From NCBI RefSeq assembly GCF_001401755.1, contig NZ_KQ474104.1, positions 1 to 64,000 of the forward strand: a DNA stretch of 64,000 bases, given 5' to 3'. Of this stretch, positions 55,337-64,000 are shown piece after piece. The notes under the pieces are model-generated. The model had not been told where the DNA came from, ran no database searches, and saw nothing but the letters and a program-made list of their open reading frames with translations. Made by a program: the position numbers and the translations under genes. Every line of letters starts with the position of its first letter. Position 1 is the first letter of the stretch. The stretch comes from Aquimarina longa SW024. GTDB lineage: Bacteria; Bacteroidota; Bacteroidia; Flavobacteriales; Flavobacteriaceae.

Positions 55337-58300
55337 CTATACTATAACCACTTTACTGACTCCATTGTTTTTTTTGTGTATCTGAATTTGAGTAGAGATG
55401 CGTTCTTTTAAATTTTCTACATGTGAGATAATCCCAATCATTTTTCCTTGTGCCTGCAAGGTTTCTAAAGTAGCTATGACACTTTCTAAGGTGGTAGTAT
55501 CTAATGTTCCGAATCCTTCATCAATAAATAGGGAACCAATAGATACATTATGACTTGCGAGATCTGATAGTCCTAATGCTAGAGACAGACTAATTAAAAA
55601 CTTCTCCCCTCCGCTAGAGGTATCCACCAATCTAGTTTCATCTGCTTGATAATGATCGACTAACATAAAGTTTAGTTCTTCTCCTGATTTATAGGTTTCT
55701 TGCATTTGTAGCGAATATCGTTTATTTAACTTATACAAATGGATATTCGCTAAATGAATGAGATTTTGTAGTGTAAGACGTTGTACATAGGTATTAAAAG
55801 CGTCTTTAGATCCTCCTATTAGATGTAGAAGTTGAACCCATTTTTGTACAATCCGTTCTTGTTTTGTTATCTCTGCTACAACTGTAGTATTACGTTCTTT
55901 TATTTGATTATCTACTAATAATCGCTCTTTTATACTTCCTATTTTGGTTAGCAACTCATCTTTGATTTGTACTACTGATTTTTTTTCTGCTATCGTTTGC
56001 TTTAGAGATATCTCAAAGTCTTTTTCCTTTTCTTGTTTAGCTATCGATGTATTGAGTCGTTCTTTTTGGGTATTTAATTCTAAATCCTTGTCCTCTATGG
56101 TTCTAAGGATAGCTTTGTATTTCGTTTCATCTGCTTCTATTAACAATGCTTTTTCTATATGTTCTCGAGAAGAAAAAAGTGTTAATTCAATAGCTTTTTG
56201 TAAGGTTTCTGTATCGGTAGATACTTTTATTTTTATTACTTTTCCTTCTCTTTTAACAACTTCATATTCTTTATGTAATGCCGTTAATCTCTGTTGCAAT
56301 TCCTGAAAAGCAGTAGCTGATTTTTCTGCCTCAGTTTTTGCTTTTTCTATAGCTGTATTAAGTATAATTCTTTTATGCTCGGTAGTAATATCTATTGGTA
56401 ATATTGTATTTCGATTAGTCTGATACTCTTGTAACTGGGCTTCTAATTGAGCAATTGTATCTTGTTGTTGACTATATTCTTTTGTTTTCTCTTCTAGCTG
56501 ATTTGATGTTGTTTTTATGATTAAGATTAATTGAGATATGGTATTCTTATGACTGTCTAATTGTTTTTCTTTTTCTTTATAAGTAGCTACCTTAGTCTCT
56601 AAATCTGTAATAAAATGAGTTCCGTTTTCTATCGTCGGTAATTGCAATTGGTGTATTGCCAATTCTTGTTGTAAGTTGATTTCTATACTAGAGATTGCTT
56701 CTGTGATTTTTTCTTGATCCGCATGCTTATTTTGCAATTCTTGCTTACTGTTCTTTAGTTTTTCTTCTAATGTTGCAATTTCTTGTTGTAGTACTGCTAT
56801 GCTATCTTTTTCTGAGTTGAGTACTTTAGATTTTGATTCTTTTTGTTGTTGTAAATTTTGTATCTCTGTAATAGTATCTGTAATGGTTTTTAGCTGAGTA
56901 TTTATCATTGCTAAAGAAGCCTCTATAGGCTCTAAATCTTCAATCGTTGTTGTAGTCTGTAGGGCTATAAAATTAGTGTGATGTGTGTCTAAAGTAGTAC
57001 GTATGTCTTCTTGCTGTGATAGTGTATCATTTAATGATACCTCTGTTTTGGCAATTTTGATCTTTAGCTCCTGATTTTTTTCCTGAAGTTGTGAGAGTAT
57101 CTCTTTTCTATCTACTAGTATTTTTTGACTTTTGGATAGTTCTAATGTTTTATACGTATGTATATAGGGATGTTCTATACTCCCACATAAAGGGCAAGGT
57201 TCTTCTGAGACCAGTTTTTTTCGTTCTTCTTCAAAGGACTTTAGAGTATGCTCTAGATCTAGTATTTTTTCTGCATCTGCTACTGCTTGCTGTGCTTGTA
57301 TATATTTTGATGTAGATAGATTAAGATCAGTAATATCTCTTTTTTTATTGGTCTGTAATGTCGCTATTTTTTGTTCTGACTCTTTTTGTTTTTTGACATC
57401 TATTTTATACAGTTTGGCAATTCGATGTGCATTAGTAATCGCTTCTTTTTGGTTTTTAAGCTTTTCTTGTTTAGCTAATATTGTTACTAGTTCATTAGTT
57501 GCTAATTTTTCTTCTACATTCTGAAGTGCTTTTTTGTAGTCATCAATAACTCTAGTTTGCTCACTAAACTGCGCTTTTTTTTGTTGTAGTATTACTTCTG
57601 TCTGTTCTAATTCATTCTGTTTTTTTAGAATGTCCTCTGTATATTTCTGTAGTTCCTCTTTTTTTCCTTTTCTAAGAGTGAGTTGTGTACTCCAATTCGT
57701 AATTTTTGTTTCTAGAAGCAGGTTTTTTTTATGTGCTGCCAGATAAGATTCTATTTCCTTGCTATTTTTTTCTATGCGTGTATAATCAATCTGATGATCT
57801 GCTATTGATTTTTTAAGAGTTTTTAATGCTTTTTCACCCTGCTGCTTTGTTTTTAAAAGGGTGTCTCTATTGGTTGCTATACTTTTAATATTCGCATCTA
57901 ATTTGGTTACCTCATCTAATTTAGGTAGCCAAAGATCTCGTTTACGCTCTGTTTTGAGTACGTTTTCTTTATGTTGACTATCTTTTTCTTTTACTGCATC
58001 AAACTGTTTAGAGAGAGTATGGTATTCATTTTTAAGCTTTTGATAGTGTTGTCTTTTTTCTTCTAAAGTGGTTTCTGTCCGTTTTAATTCATCTACTTGC
58101 TCTTTAAATGGTTTTGCTTTTTGATGAGTTTCTAGTAACTGAATCGTTGACCTTTGTGCATCTTTTTCTTTTTGTAATGCTTCTATTTTCTGTTTTAGAA
58201 TTTCTTTTTCTTTCTGTAATACTTCTTGATTAACATACCATTGTTCTATTTTGTTTAATTGCTCTAACTTTGGTGTAATTGCTAATATCTCAGCGGATAA

Positions 58301-58996
58301 GTTATTTTGTTCTTTTAATAATTCGGTACGTTGGAGATCCGATAATAAATCTTCGGTATTGATTTTAGATTTTATACTATCTAGATTTTTAGTTTCTTCT
58401 GCTTTTTTAGCTCCTATAGCCTCTCCTATTTTTTTATAGATTTCTTCTCCTGTAATTTGCTCTAATAATGTTCCTTTTTCTTTGGCACTTGCCGAAAGAA
58501 AGGCTGCAAATTCTCCTTGTGCTAACATCACAGACCTTAAAAACTGCTTATAGGTTAGCTGAGTTATTTTTTCTATTGCTATTTTAAATTCTGTTTTCTT
58601 TTCTGCTATTATTTTCTCGGAACTGAGATTTTTTAATCGAACTGTTTCATCTGGTCTATTTAGTTTCTTACCACTTTTACCTACTAATCGTATGTTCCAC
58701 TGGGCTTCATATCGAACTCCTTTATTAGAAAATGTAACTCTAGAGAATGCACCTGTTGCTCCATAGCTTACTACATCTATTAAACCTGCTTTACTATTAG
58801 ATTTATTAAATCGAGGTACTTCTTGATACAATGCAATGGTAATCGCATCCAAGATAGTGGTTTTACCTGCTCCCGTAGGTCCTGTGATAGCATATAAGCC
58901 TACATCCTGAAAGGTCGCCTCTTCAAAATCAATGATAATTGGAGTGCTGGATTGTAATGAGTTGATATTTTGTAACTCAATTTTTAGAATCTTCAT
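55337..58996 (-). CDS. sbcC: SbcC, ATPase subunit of the SbcCD (Rad50/Mre11-type) nuclease
   Basis: The 1219-residue product has a Walker A motif (GPTGAGKTTILDAI near residue 40), long coiled coils on both sides of a zinc hook (CPLCGS near 600), then the ABC signature (SSGGEKFLISLSLALG) and Walker B (LFIDEGFGTLD). This is a complete Rad50-like SMC ATPase; family members range around 1000-1200 residues, so it is full length. With SbcD it processes hairpins and blocked DNA ends. It starts 9 bp after the sbcD stop, so the two are one operon. Confidence 0.98.
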   Translation of the reverse strand: MKILKIELQNINSLQSSTPIIIDFEEATFQDVGLYAITGPTGAGKTTILDAITIALYQEVPRFNKSNSKAGLIDVVSYGATGAFSRVTFSNKGVRYEAQWNIRLVGKSGKKLNRPDETVRLKNLSSEKIIAEKKTEFKIAIEKITQLTYKQFLRSVMLAQGEFAAFLSASAKEKGTLLEQITGEEIYKKIGEAIGAKKAEETKNLDSIKSKINTEDLLSDLQRTELLKEQNNLSAEILAITPKLEQLNKIEQWYVNQEVLQKEKEILKQKIEALQKEKDAQRSTIQLLETHQKAKPFKEQVDELKRTETTLEEKRQHYQKLKNEYHTLSKQFDAVKEKDSQHKENVLKTERKRDLWLPKLDEVTKLDANIKSIATNRDTLLKTKQQGEKALKTLKKSIADHQIDYTRIEKNSKEIESYLAAHKKNLLLETKITNWSTQLTLRKGKKEELQKYTEDILKKQNELEQTEVILQQKKAQFSEQTRVIDDYKKALQNVEEKLATNELVTILAKQEKLKNQKEAITNAHRIAKLYKIDVKKQKESEQKIATLQTNKKRDITDLNLSTSKYIQAQQAVADAEKILDLEHTLKSFEEERKKLVSEEPCPLCGSIEHPYIHTYKTLELSKSQKILVDRKEILSQLQEKNQELKIKIAKTEVSLNDTLSQQEDIRTTLDTHHTNFIALQTTTTIEDLEPIEASLAMINTQLKTITDTITEIQNLQQQKESKSKVLNSEKDSIAVLQQEIATLEEKLKNSKQELQNKHADQEKITEAISSIEINLQQELAIHQLQLPTIENGTHFITDLETKVATYKEKEKQLDSHKNTISQLILIIKTTSNQLEEKTKEYSQQQDTIAQLEAQLQEYQTNRNTILPIDITTEHKRIILNTAIEKAKTEAEKSATAFQELQQRLTALHKEYEVVKREGKVIKIKVSTDTETLQKAIELTLFSSREHIEKALLIEADETKYKAILRTIEDKDLELNTQKERLNTSIAKQEKEKDFEISLKQTIAEKKSVVQIKDELLTKIGSIKERLLVDNQIKERNTTVVAEITKQERIVQKWVQLLHLIGGSKDAFNTYVQRLTLQNLIHLANIHLYKLNKRYSLQMQETYKSGEELNFMLVDHYQADETRLVDTSSGGEKFLISLSLALGLSDLASHNVSIGSLFIDEGFGTLDTTTLESVIATLETLQAQGKMIGIISHVENLKERISTQIQIHKKNNGVSKVVIV

Positions 58997-59005
58997 AAGC
59001 TATAC

Positions 59006-60214
59006 TTATTGTTCTTTAACGATTTGTACAATTTCCTGAAATGCATCCAAAAGATCTGGATGCTCTTTTAGATCTACTTCCTCTTCTTCGCATTTCTTTT
59101 TAAATACTTCTATAGGAGATAATTCCTTTACAGATTGCGAATAATCAATGAGCTGTTCTAATCCTTTTATTGTACGTTGGTCTTTCACAGTTATTTTTAA
59201 CACCTTAAAATTACTATGTTCTACAGCCTTAGTTATTTCTGAATGATCTGCCCGAATACCTAAATTCTTATCTAATACTACCTCTACCCATGTGGTTAGG
59301 ATATCGGCACTCGTATTAATTTCTTGTAGTTTAGCGATACATTCTTCTATAGTACCTTTTACTCTCAGTATTTTTCTAAATGTAGGTACAGTTACCTCTT
59401 CTATATCTTTAATTATATTGTTTTGAGTCTCTAGTACAATAACTTTCTTATCGTATCCGATTTCACTAAAACTAAGAATATTGGGAGATCCCGAATACCG
59501 AATATGGGTATAATCTCCTACAATCTGAGGGCGATGTAAATGTCCTAGCGCTACATAATCAAAGGTTTTAGGAAAATCTTCTGCTCCAATATGCCCTAGG
59601 GTACCTACATAGATATTTTGCTCACTATCTGATGTCGATCCCCCAATCGCAAATAAGTGTCCCATGGCTATAATCGGAGTATTTTCTTTTGCTAATGTTT
59701 TGCAATAAGTAGCTGCTGCTGCATAATGATTTACCAAAGCTGCTTTATAACGATCCGTAACTTGATCAAAGGTTTCTCCTGCTACTGCACGTCTGATATC
59801 CTGATCTCGTAGATAAGGAACAGCTGCAATAATAATTTGTTCTTCTCCTACGGTAAGCTCTAAAACCTCATCTTCAATATTTTCTGTAGCTTTACCCACT
59901 ACATGCACCGATAAAGCTTGTAATAATGCTTTAGGAGCATTGATAGTACCAGGTGCATCATGGTTTCCTCCTGTAATTACGACATGACTACAGTTAGTCT
60001 GTTGTAAATTGATTAGAAAATCATAATACATTTTTTGACTTTGGGTAGAGGGTACTCCTGTATCATAGATATCTCCAGAAATTAATAGAATATCTATTTT
60101 ATGTAGATCAATCTGGGTAGTCAACCATTCTAAAAATAGTAATTGTTCTTTATATTGGGAGTGCTCGTGCAAGCGATGTCCTAAATGCCAATCTGCAGTA
60201 TGGAGAAGTTTCAT
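59006..60214 (-). CDS. sbcD: SbcD, Mre11-type nuclease subunit
   Basis: I choose the ATG at 60214 (fifth codon of the longest frame, MFPSMKLLHTADWHLG) because the Mre11 family starts directly with the first metal motif HTADWHLG. The longer start at 60226 is possible. The 402-residue product has the phosphoesterase motifs HTADWHLG, LISGDIYDTGVPS, VITGGNHDAPG, AMGHLFAIGG and ALGHLHRPQ (metal-binding Asp/His residues). It carries the nuclease activity and pairs with SbcC, encoded 9 bp downstream. A -7 box (TAGCTTTG on minus) lies at 60327-60334. Confidence 0.96.
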   Translation of the reverse strand: MKLLHTADWHLGHRLHEHSQYKEQLLFLEWLTTQIDLHKIDILLISGDIYDTGVPSTQSQKMYYDFLINLQQTNCSHVVITGGNHDAPGTINAPKALLQALSVHVVGKATENIEDEVLELTVGEEQIIIAAVPYLRDQDIRRAVAGETFDQVTDRYKAALVNHYAAAATYCKTLAKENTPIIAMGHLFAIGGSTSDSEQNIYVGTLGHIGAEDFPKTFDYVALGHLHRPQIVGDYTHIRYSGSPNILSFSEIGYDKKVIVLETQNNIIKDIEEVTVPTFRKILRVKGTIEECIAKLQEINTSADILTTWVEVVLDKNLGIRADHSEITKAVEHSNFKVLKITVKDQRTIKGLEQLIDYSQSVKELSPIEVFKKKCEEEEVDLKEHPDLLDAFQEIVQIVKEQ

Positions 60215-60226
60215 TGAGGGAAACAT

Positions 60227-60595
60227 GGTTTAATTGAACTATATGATGTTACATCAACTAAACCTCTACGTTTTCTAAAATCTACTTGTCCGTTTTTAGG
60301 TACATTGAAAGGTTTAATTGATAATACAAAGCTACAGATTAACTTTTTTAAAATTCTGAAACATTTCTGTTAAGTTCTGTTCTTTACCTTTTAGTACTAA
60401 GTTTTATATTAAATATGGAGCTATACGGTGTAATATTATATCTGGTATTCCTTAAAAAATTATATAACATGATCTAAATGAAAAATTATATAAGACTCCT
60501 CTTTTTGTTATATAACAATAGAAGCATATATTACGTTATGATTACTTTATTATAGTATAACTCTAAAAAAAGCTGTTATTAAACAAGCTCGATAT
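60227..60595. promoter_or_regulatory. Divergent intergenic region, sbcD and secreted protein
   Basis: The 369-bp AT-rich region separates sbcD (minus) from a secreted-protein gene (plus). For sbcD, CAAAGCTA on plus (TAGCTTTG on minus) at 60327-60334 is a perfect -7 box, but I find no -33 partner. For the plus gene, TTTG at 60504-60507 and TATATTAC at 60527-60534 are 19 bp apart, the right spacing, but the -7 box has two mismatches. Nothing else is visible. Confidence 0.4.
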
Positions 60596-61345
60596 ATGAA
60601 ATTTTTAACATCCATTCTTGTATTCCTAATCATATATCAGAGTTATGCTCAACAAAGAGAAAGCGCTAGTCCTAATAGATATCGATTTAGTTATAAATCC
60701 AATACCTATAAAGGTACAAGAGTAGAGATCACTACACAATTAAGAACATTAAAAAATAATTCTTGGTTTATAAATATTCCTAAAGAAAAACAGACTGTAC
60801 TCAATACTTTATTTAAAAAAGTAAAAGAGCAGCCTATACCAAGATTATACCGAAAACGTGCCATCATATTTCTTGATGCCTTGTATGCTTATGAGAAGTT
60901 CTTAATACTATATGATAATGCTGTCTATGAAGTTATCCAAAACCTAAAACAAGACATGCGACGTCTCGATTTTAAATTCGAAAGGCAATATACAAAAGCC
61001 AAAAGAATACTAGATCGAACTCAAAAAGAAGATAAAAATAATGTCCAAAAAATAGGCTTCTTACAAAAAGAACTCCATGACAGTCAAATAAAATTAGTTA
61101 GTCATCGTTGGATGAAGAAAATAATTGAACGATATAACGGCATGGATGCTGTTAAAAAACCAGATAAATTCATTACAGAATTTAAAAAAATAGAAGCTAT
61201 GAATGTTTTTATTATGATTGAAGAAAAAGAAATCGACAAAATCAATTCATACCTTGAAAATCAGATTATTGACTTTTTTTATAAAAAATCTATACCCGAA
61301 ATAGATCCGGATAAACTTGAACTTGATTATATTGATAAAATATAA
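60596..61345 (+). CDS. Secreted protein of unknown function
   Basis: The 249-residue product has a signal peptide (MKFLTSILVFLIIYQSYAQ). The mature part is strongly basic and helical with no Cys. A possible coiled coil lies at about 112-160 (NLKQDMRRLDFKFERQYTKA, then RILDRTQKEDKNNVQK). It ends acidic (EIDPDKLELDYIDKI). I recognise no family. It is followed 54 bp later by the AmpG-like permease gene on the same strand, but the spacing and its own upstream signals suggest a separate unit. Confidence 0.75.
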   Translation: MKFLTSILVFLIIYQSYAQQRESASPNRYRFSYKSNTYKGTRVEITTQLRTLKNNSWFINIPKEKQTVLNTLFKKVKEQPIPRLYRKRAIIFLDALYAYEKFLILYDNAVYEVIQNLKQDMRRLDFKFERQYTKAKRILDRTQKEDKNNVQKIGFLQKELHDSQIKLVSHRWMKKIIERYNGMDAVKKPDKFITEFKKIEAMNVFIMIEEKEIDKINSYLENQIIDFFYKKSIPEIDPDKLELDYIDKI

Positions 61346-61399
61346 AAACTCAGTAATACTAATAATTTGTGAGTATCTTACTTACTATAAAAACAATTC

Positions 61400-62671
61400 A
61401 TGACAGCATCAAATAAAGACAAAAATGCTTGGGCTTGGGTTCCTTCTTTATATTTTACCGAAGGATTACCTTATATCATTATTAGTACTGTTTCTGTAAT
61501 AATGTATAAAAAATTAGGAATTAGTAATGCCGCTATTGGATTATATACTAGCTGGCTTTACTTACCCTGGGTAGTAAAACCCTTATGGAGTCCTTTTGTA
61601 GATATTAAAAGTACCAAGCGTCGTTGGTTTCTGGGAATGCAATTGATTATCGCAATAGCATTTTTAGTAGTAGGTTTAACAATTCCCACTACTAATTTCT
61701 TTGTTTTGAGTCTTTCATTTTTTTGGATTGCTGCCTTTGCATCAGCTACCAATGATATTGCATCTGATGGATTTTATTTAATTAGTCTTTCAGAAAAAAA
61801 ACAATCTTTTTTCTTAGGTGTACGAAGCACATTTTATCGTCTAGCAATGATAACAGGACAAGGGTTAATTGTAGTACTCGCTGGTTTTTTAGAAAACCAA
61901 TATGGCAATCATCAAACAGCGTGGTCATATACCATGATTATTACGGCAACTTTTATGATTATATTAACGCTGCTAAATCTCTTTACCACTCCAAAAATAG
62001 AAGAAAAGGATACTGCTTCTAAAGTAGAAAAAATAGATTTCTTAAGTGTTTTTAAAACATTTTTTCAAAAGAAACAAATCGGTATTGCCCTCGCTTTTAT
62101 CCTTGTATATCGATTAGGAGAATCCCAATTAGTAAAAATGGCATCCCCCTTTTTATTAGATCATATAAAAGATGGTGGATTAGCGCTATCCACTACAGAG
62201 GTTGGTACTATATATGGTACTTTTGGAGTTATTGCGTTAACTATTGGAGGTATTTTAGGAGGTATTGTCATTTCTATGCATGGATTAAAAAAATGGATGC
62301 TCCCTATGATTCTAGCACTAAATCTCCCTAATGTATTGTATGTTTTATTAGCGTTCTGGCAACCTTCTTCTATTGTATTTGCTACTATAGTCGTCGTTAT
62401 AGAACAATTTGGATATGGGTTTGGATTCGCTGCCTTTTTGATGTTTTTAATCTATATCGCAGAGGGAGTTTCTAAAACTTCTCATTATGCTATTGCAACA
62501 GGGTTTATGGCACTAGGGATGATGTTACCAGGTATGGTTAGCGGTTTTATTCAGCAAATTATTGGATATACCGGTTTTTTTATATGGGTAGTTATTGCTG
62601 TAATTCCTGTATTGATACTATCTCGATATATTCAATATCCTGAAAATTATGGAAAAAAAGATAGAAATTAA
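61400..62671 (+). CDS. MFS permease of the AmpG (muropeptide) type
   Basis: The 423-residue product has twelve hydrophobic segments. The N-terminal region (WAWVPSLYFTEGLPYIIIST, then YTSWLYLPWVVKPLWSPFVD) matches the AmpG family of permeases that import GlcNAc-anhydroMurNAc-peptides released from peptidoglycan. A typical loop KSTKRRWFLG follows. A NagZ-type glycoside hydrolase gene begins 2 bp after its stop, which supports a role in muropeptide recycling. It is somewhat shorter than E. coli AmpG (491 residues), as is usual for Bacteroidota members. Confidence 0.88.
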   Translation: MTASNKDKNAWAWVPSLYFTEGLPYIIISTVSVIMYKKLGISNAAIGLYTSWLYLPWVVKPLWSPFVDIKSTKRRWFLGMQLIIAIAFLVVGLTIPTTNFFVLSLSFFWIAAFASATNDIASDGFYLISLSEKKQSFFLGVRSTFYRLAMITGQGLIVVLAGFLENQYGNHQTAWSYTMIITATFMIILTLLNLFTTPKIEEKDTASKVEKIDFLSVFKTFFQKKQIGIALAFILVYRLGESQLVKMASPFLLDHIKDGGLALSTTEVGTIYGTFGVIALTIGGILGGIVISMHGLKKWMLPMILALNLPNVLYVLLAFWQPSSIVFATIVVVIEQFGYGFGFAAFLMFLIYIAEGVSKTSHYAIATGFMALGMMLPGMVSGFIQQIIGYTGFFIWVVIAVIPVLILSRYIQYPENYGKKDRN

Positions 62672-62673
62672 AT

Positions 62674-64000
62674 AATGGAAAGCCCCACTCAAACAATGCA
62701 TATGCCTAAACTATCAAAAATCGAAAAAATAGGTCAGCTTTTCTGTCCTGCAGCATTTATAAATGATACAGATCAGGAAGTAAAAGCAATTGAAAAATTA
62801 ATATTAGATTATAAAGTAGGAGGTCTTACTTTTTTTCATAGTAGAGCTAGTGCGGCTACTAATTTTGAAGGAAAGAAAAAAGTTATTAGAAATGAAGATA
62901 GTTCTAAACGACTTGCCGAACTCATTACACACTATCAAAGTCTATCTTCTACTCCTCTATTAATAAGTATTGATGCAGAATGGGGCTTGGCAATGCGAGC
63001 AGAGAATACTCCACAATATCCTTATGCTATTACTCTGGGTGCAATCCCTAGTAAGCATACAGAACTAATCTATAATGTAGGGAAACAAATAGGATATGAT
63101 TTAAAAAATATAGGGATTCATCTTAATCTGGCTCCTGTAGCAGATATAAATACCAATCCTAATAACCCTGTAATTGGATATCGTTCTTTTGGAGAGCATA
63201 AAAAACAAGTTACTGATCAGTCTCTTGCATTTTATAATGGGTTAAAAGCATCAGGAATATTAGGTTGTTTTAAGCATTTTCCTGGGCATGGCGATACAGA
63301 AGTGGATTCGCATTTGGGACTTCCTATAATCACTAAATCTAAACAAGAGCTATATGATCAAGAGCTATATCCATTTATAAAAGCAATCGCTTCAGGAATC
63401 GATAGTATATTAATAGGGCATCTGGCAGTTCCTTCTTTATCAAAAGGAAAAAGTATTTCTGCTACTTTATCAAAAGAAATTATCCAAGGAATACTACGAA
63501 AAGAATTAGGATTTAAAGGTGTCGTTATATCAGATGCCCTTAATATGCATAGTGTTTCTAAACTATATCCCGAAAAAGGAATACTAGAATGGAAAGCATT
63601 TGATGCTGGTAATGATATCCTCTGTTTTGCAGAACATGTAGAAGAAGGAATTCGTACTATAGAGAAAAATGCAACTGATCAACAAATTGAAGAAAGCGTT
63701 AGCAGGATACAAAAATTAAAAGAAAATACATCCAAAGAAACTACTTCTGACCATACTTTAAGTTTTGAAAAAACAGCCTCCATAAATCTTGATATCGCTA
63801 AAACATCGCTAACACATTACCAAATAGATAAAGAAAGTTTTCAAAAATTTATTACCGAGGATTTTGAAGCTATAGCTATTGGAAATACAAAGGATTGTAT
63901 ATTTTTTAAAGAAATTGAAAAGTTTAGACGTTTTAATAAAATTACTACAGATATTTCTACAGATTTTTCTAGTACTAATATCCTTATTGCCCTATTTCCT
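62674..64000 (+). CDS. Glycoside hydrolase family 3, NagZ-type beta-N-acetylglucosaminidase (partial)
   Basis: The frame opens at ATG 62674 and runs past the window edge (442 codons seen). GH3 features: LLISIDAEWGLAMR substrate strand, NLAPVADIN, and the NagZ-specific loop KHFPGHGDTEVDSHLGLP with the Asp-Ser-His catalytic dyad, then the nucleophile Asp in GVVISDALNMHSV. These point to cleavage of GlcNAc from anhydroMurNAc muropeptides or related glycans. Its start is 2 bp from the AmpG-like gene stop, so both are co-expressed. The sequence continues well beyond the catalytic barrel (about residue 330), so a second domain is expected. Confidence 0.93.

Overview
The window looks like a chromosome segment from a marine member of the Flavobacteriaceae (Bacteroidota). 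This rests on the AT-rich sequence (about 30% G+C by eye), Bacteroidota promoter boxes (TTG-N20-TAGTTTTG), many short-signal lipoproteins, a 7TMR-DISM histidine kinase, two membrane-anchored AraC regulators and a Bacteroidota-type TssD. An Aquimarina- or Kordia-like genus is plausible but cannot be settled from the sequence alone.

Region 1 (1-27036, minus strand) is a lipopeptide assembly line. A 6833-residue synthetase begins with a fatty acyl-AMP ligase and carrier protein, then has five modules and ends in an epimerase. A second synthetase starts 15 bp later with a TubC-like docking domain, shows two modules, and runs off the left edge. Specificity residues read by eye suggest acyl - D-Val-like - Phe - Thr - aromatic - D-unassigned - Ser - Gly - and more. 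No release domain is visible. About 1.1 kb of non-coding DNA upstream contains a decayed gene remnant.

Region 2 (28162-40776) holds a small membrane protein, a putative caspase-fold secreted protein next to a DUF6688-like membrane protein, a LuxR-type response regulator overlapping its 7TMR-DISM histidine kinase, a secreted protein with a recognisable promoter, an amidohydrolase, a striking 21-bp tandem repeat, a DUF418 protein, a GNAT acetyltransferase, an NHL-repeat lipoprotein and a membrane AraC regulator.

Region 3 (40813-47520) is accessory. Its centre is a three-gene minus-strand cassette: a TssD (Hcp)-like tube protein with a C-terminal extension, a pre-toxin/GIY-YIG nuclease effector whose start overlaps the tssD stop, and a leucine-rich-repeat protein likely to be the immunity protein. 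Around it lie lipoproteins, a possible amidase, a CPBP protease and other single genes with inverted repeats in their spacers.

Region 4 (47699-55336) holds an outer-membrane protein coupled to a prolyl-aminopeptidase-like lipoprotein, a second membrane AraC regulator, two decayed genes (a serine hydrolase and a haloalkane dehalogenase C-terminus) and an iron-type PepSY membrane operon.

Region 5 (55337-64000) contains sbcD-sbcC (DNA end processing), a secreted protein of unknown function, and an AmpG-like permease followed 2 bp later by a NagZ-type GH3 enzyme cut off by the right edge. The last two form a probable muropeptide recycling unit.
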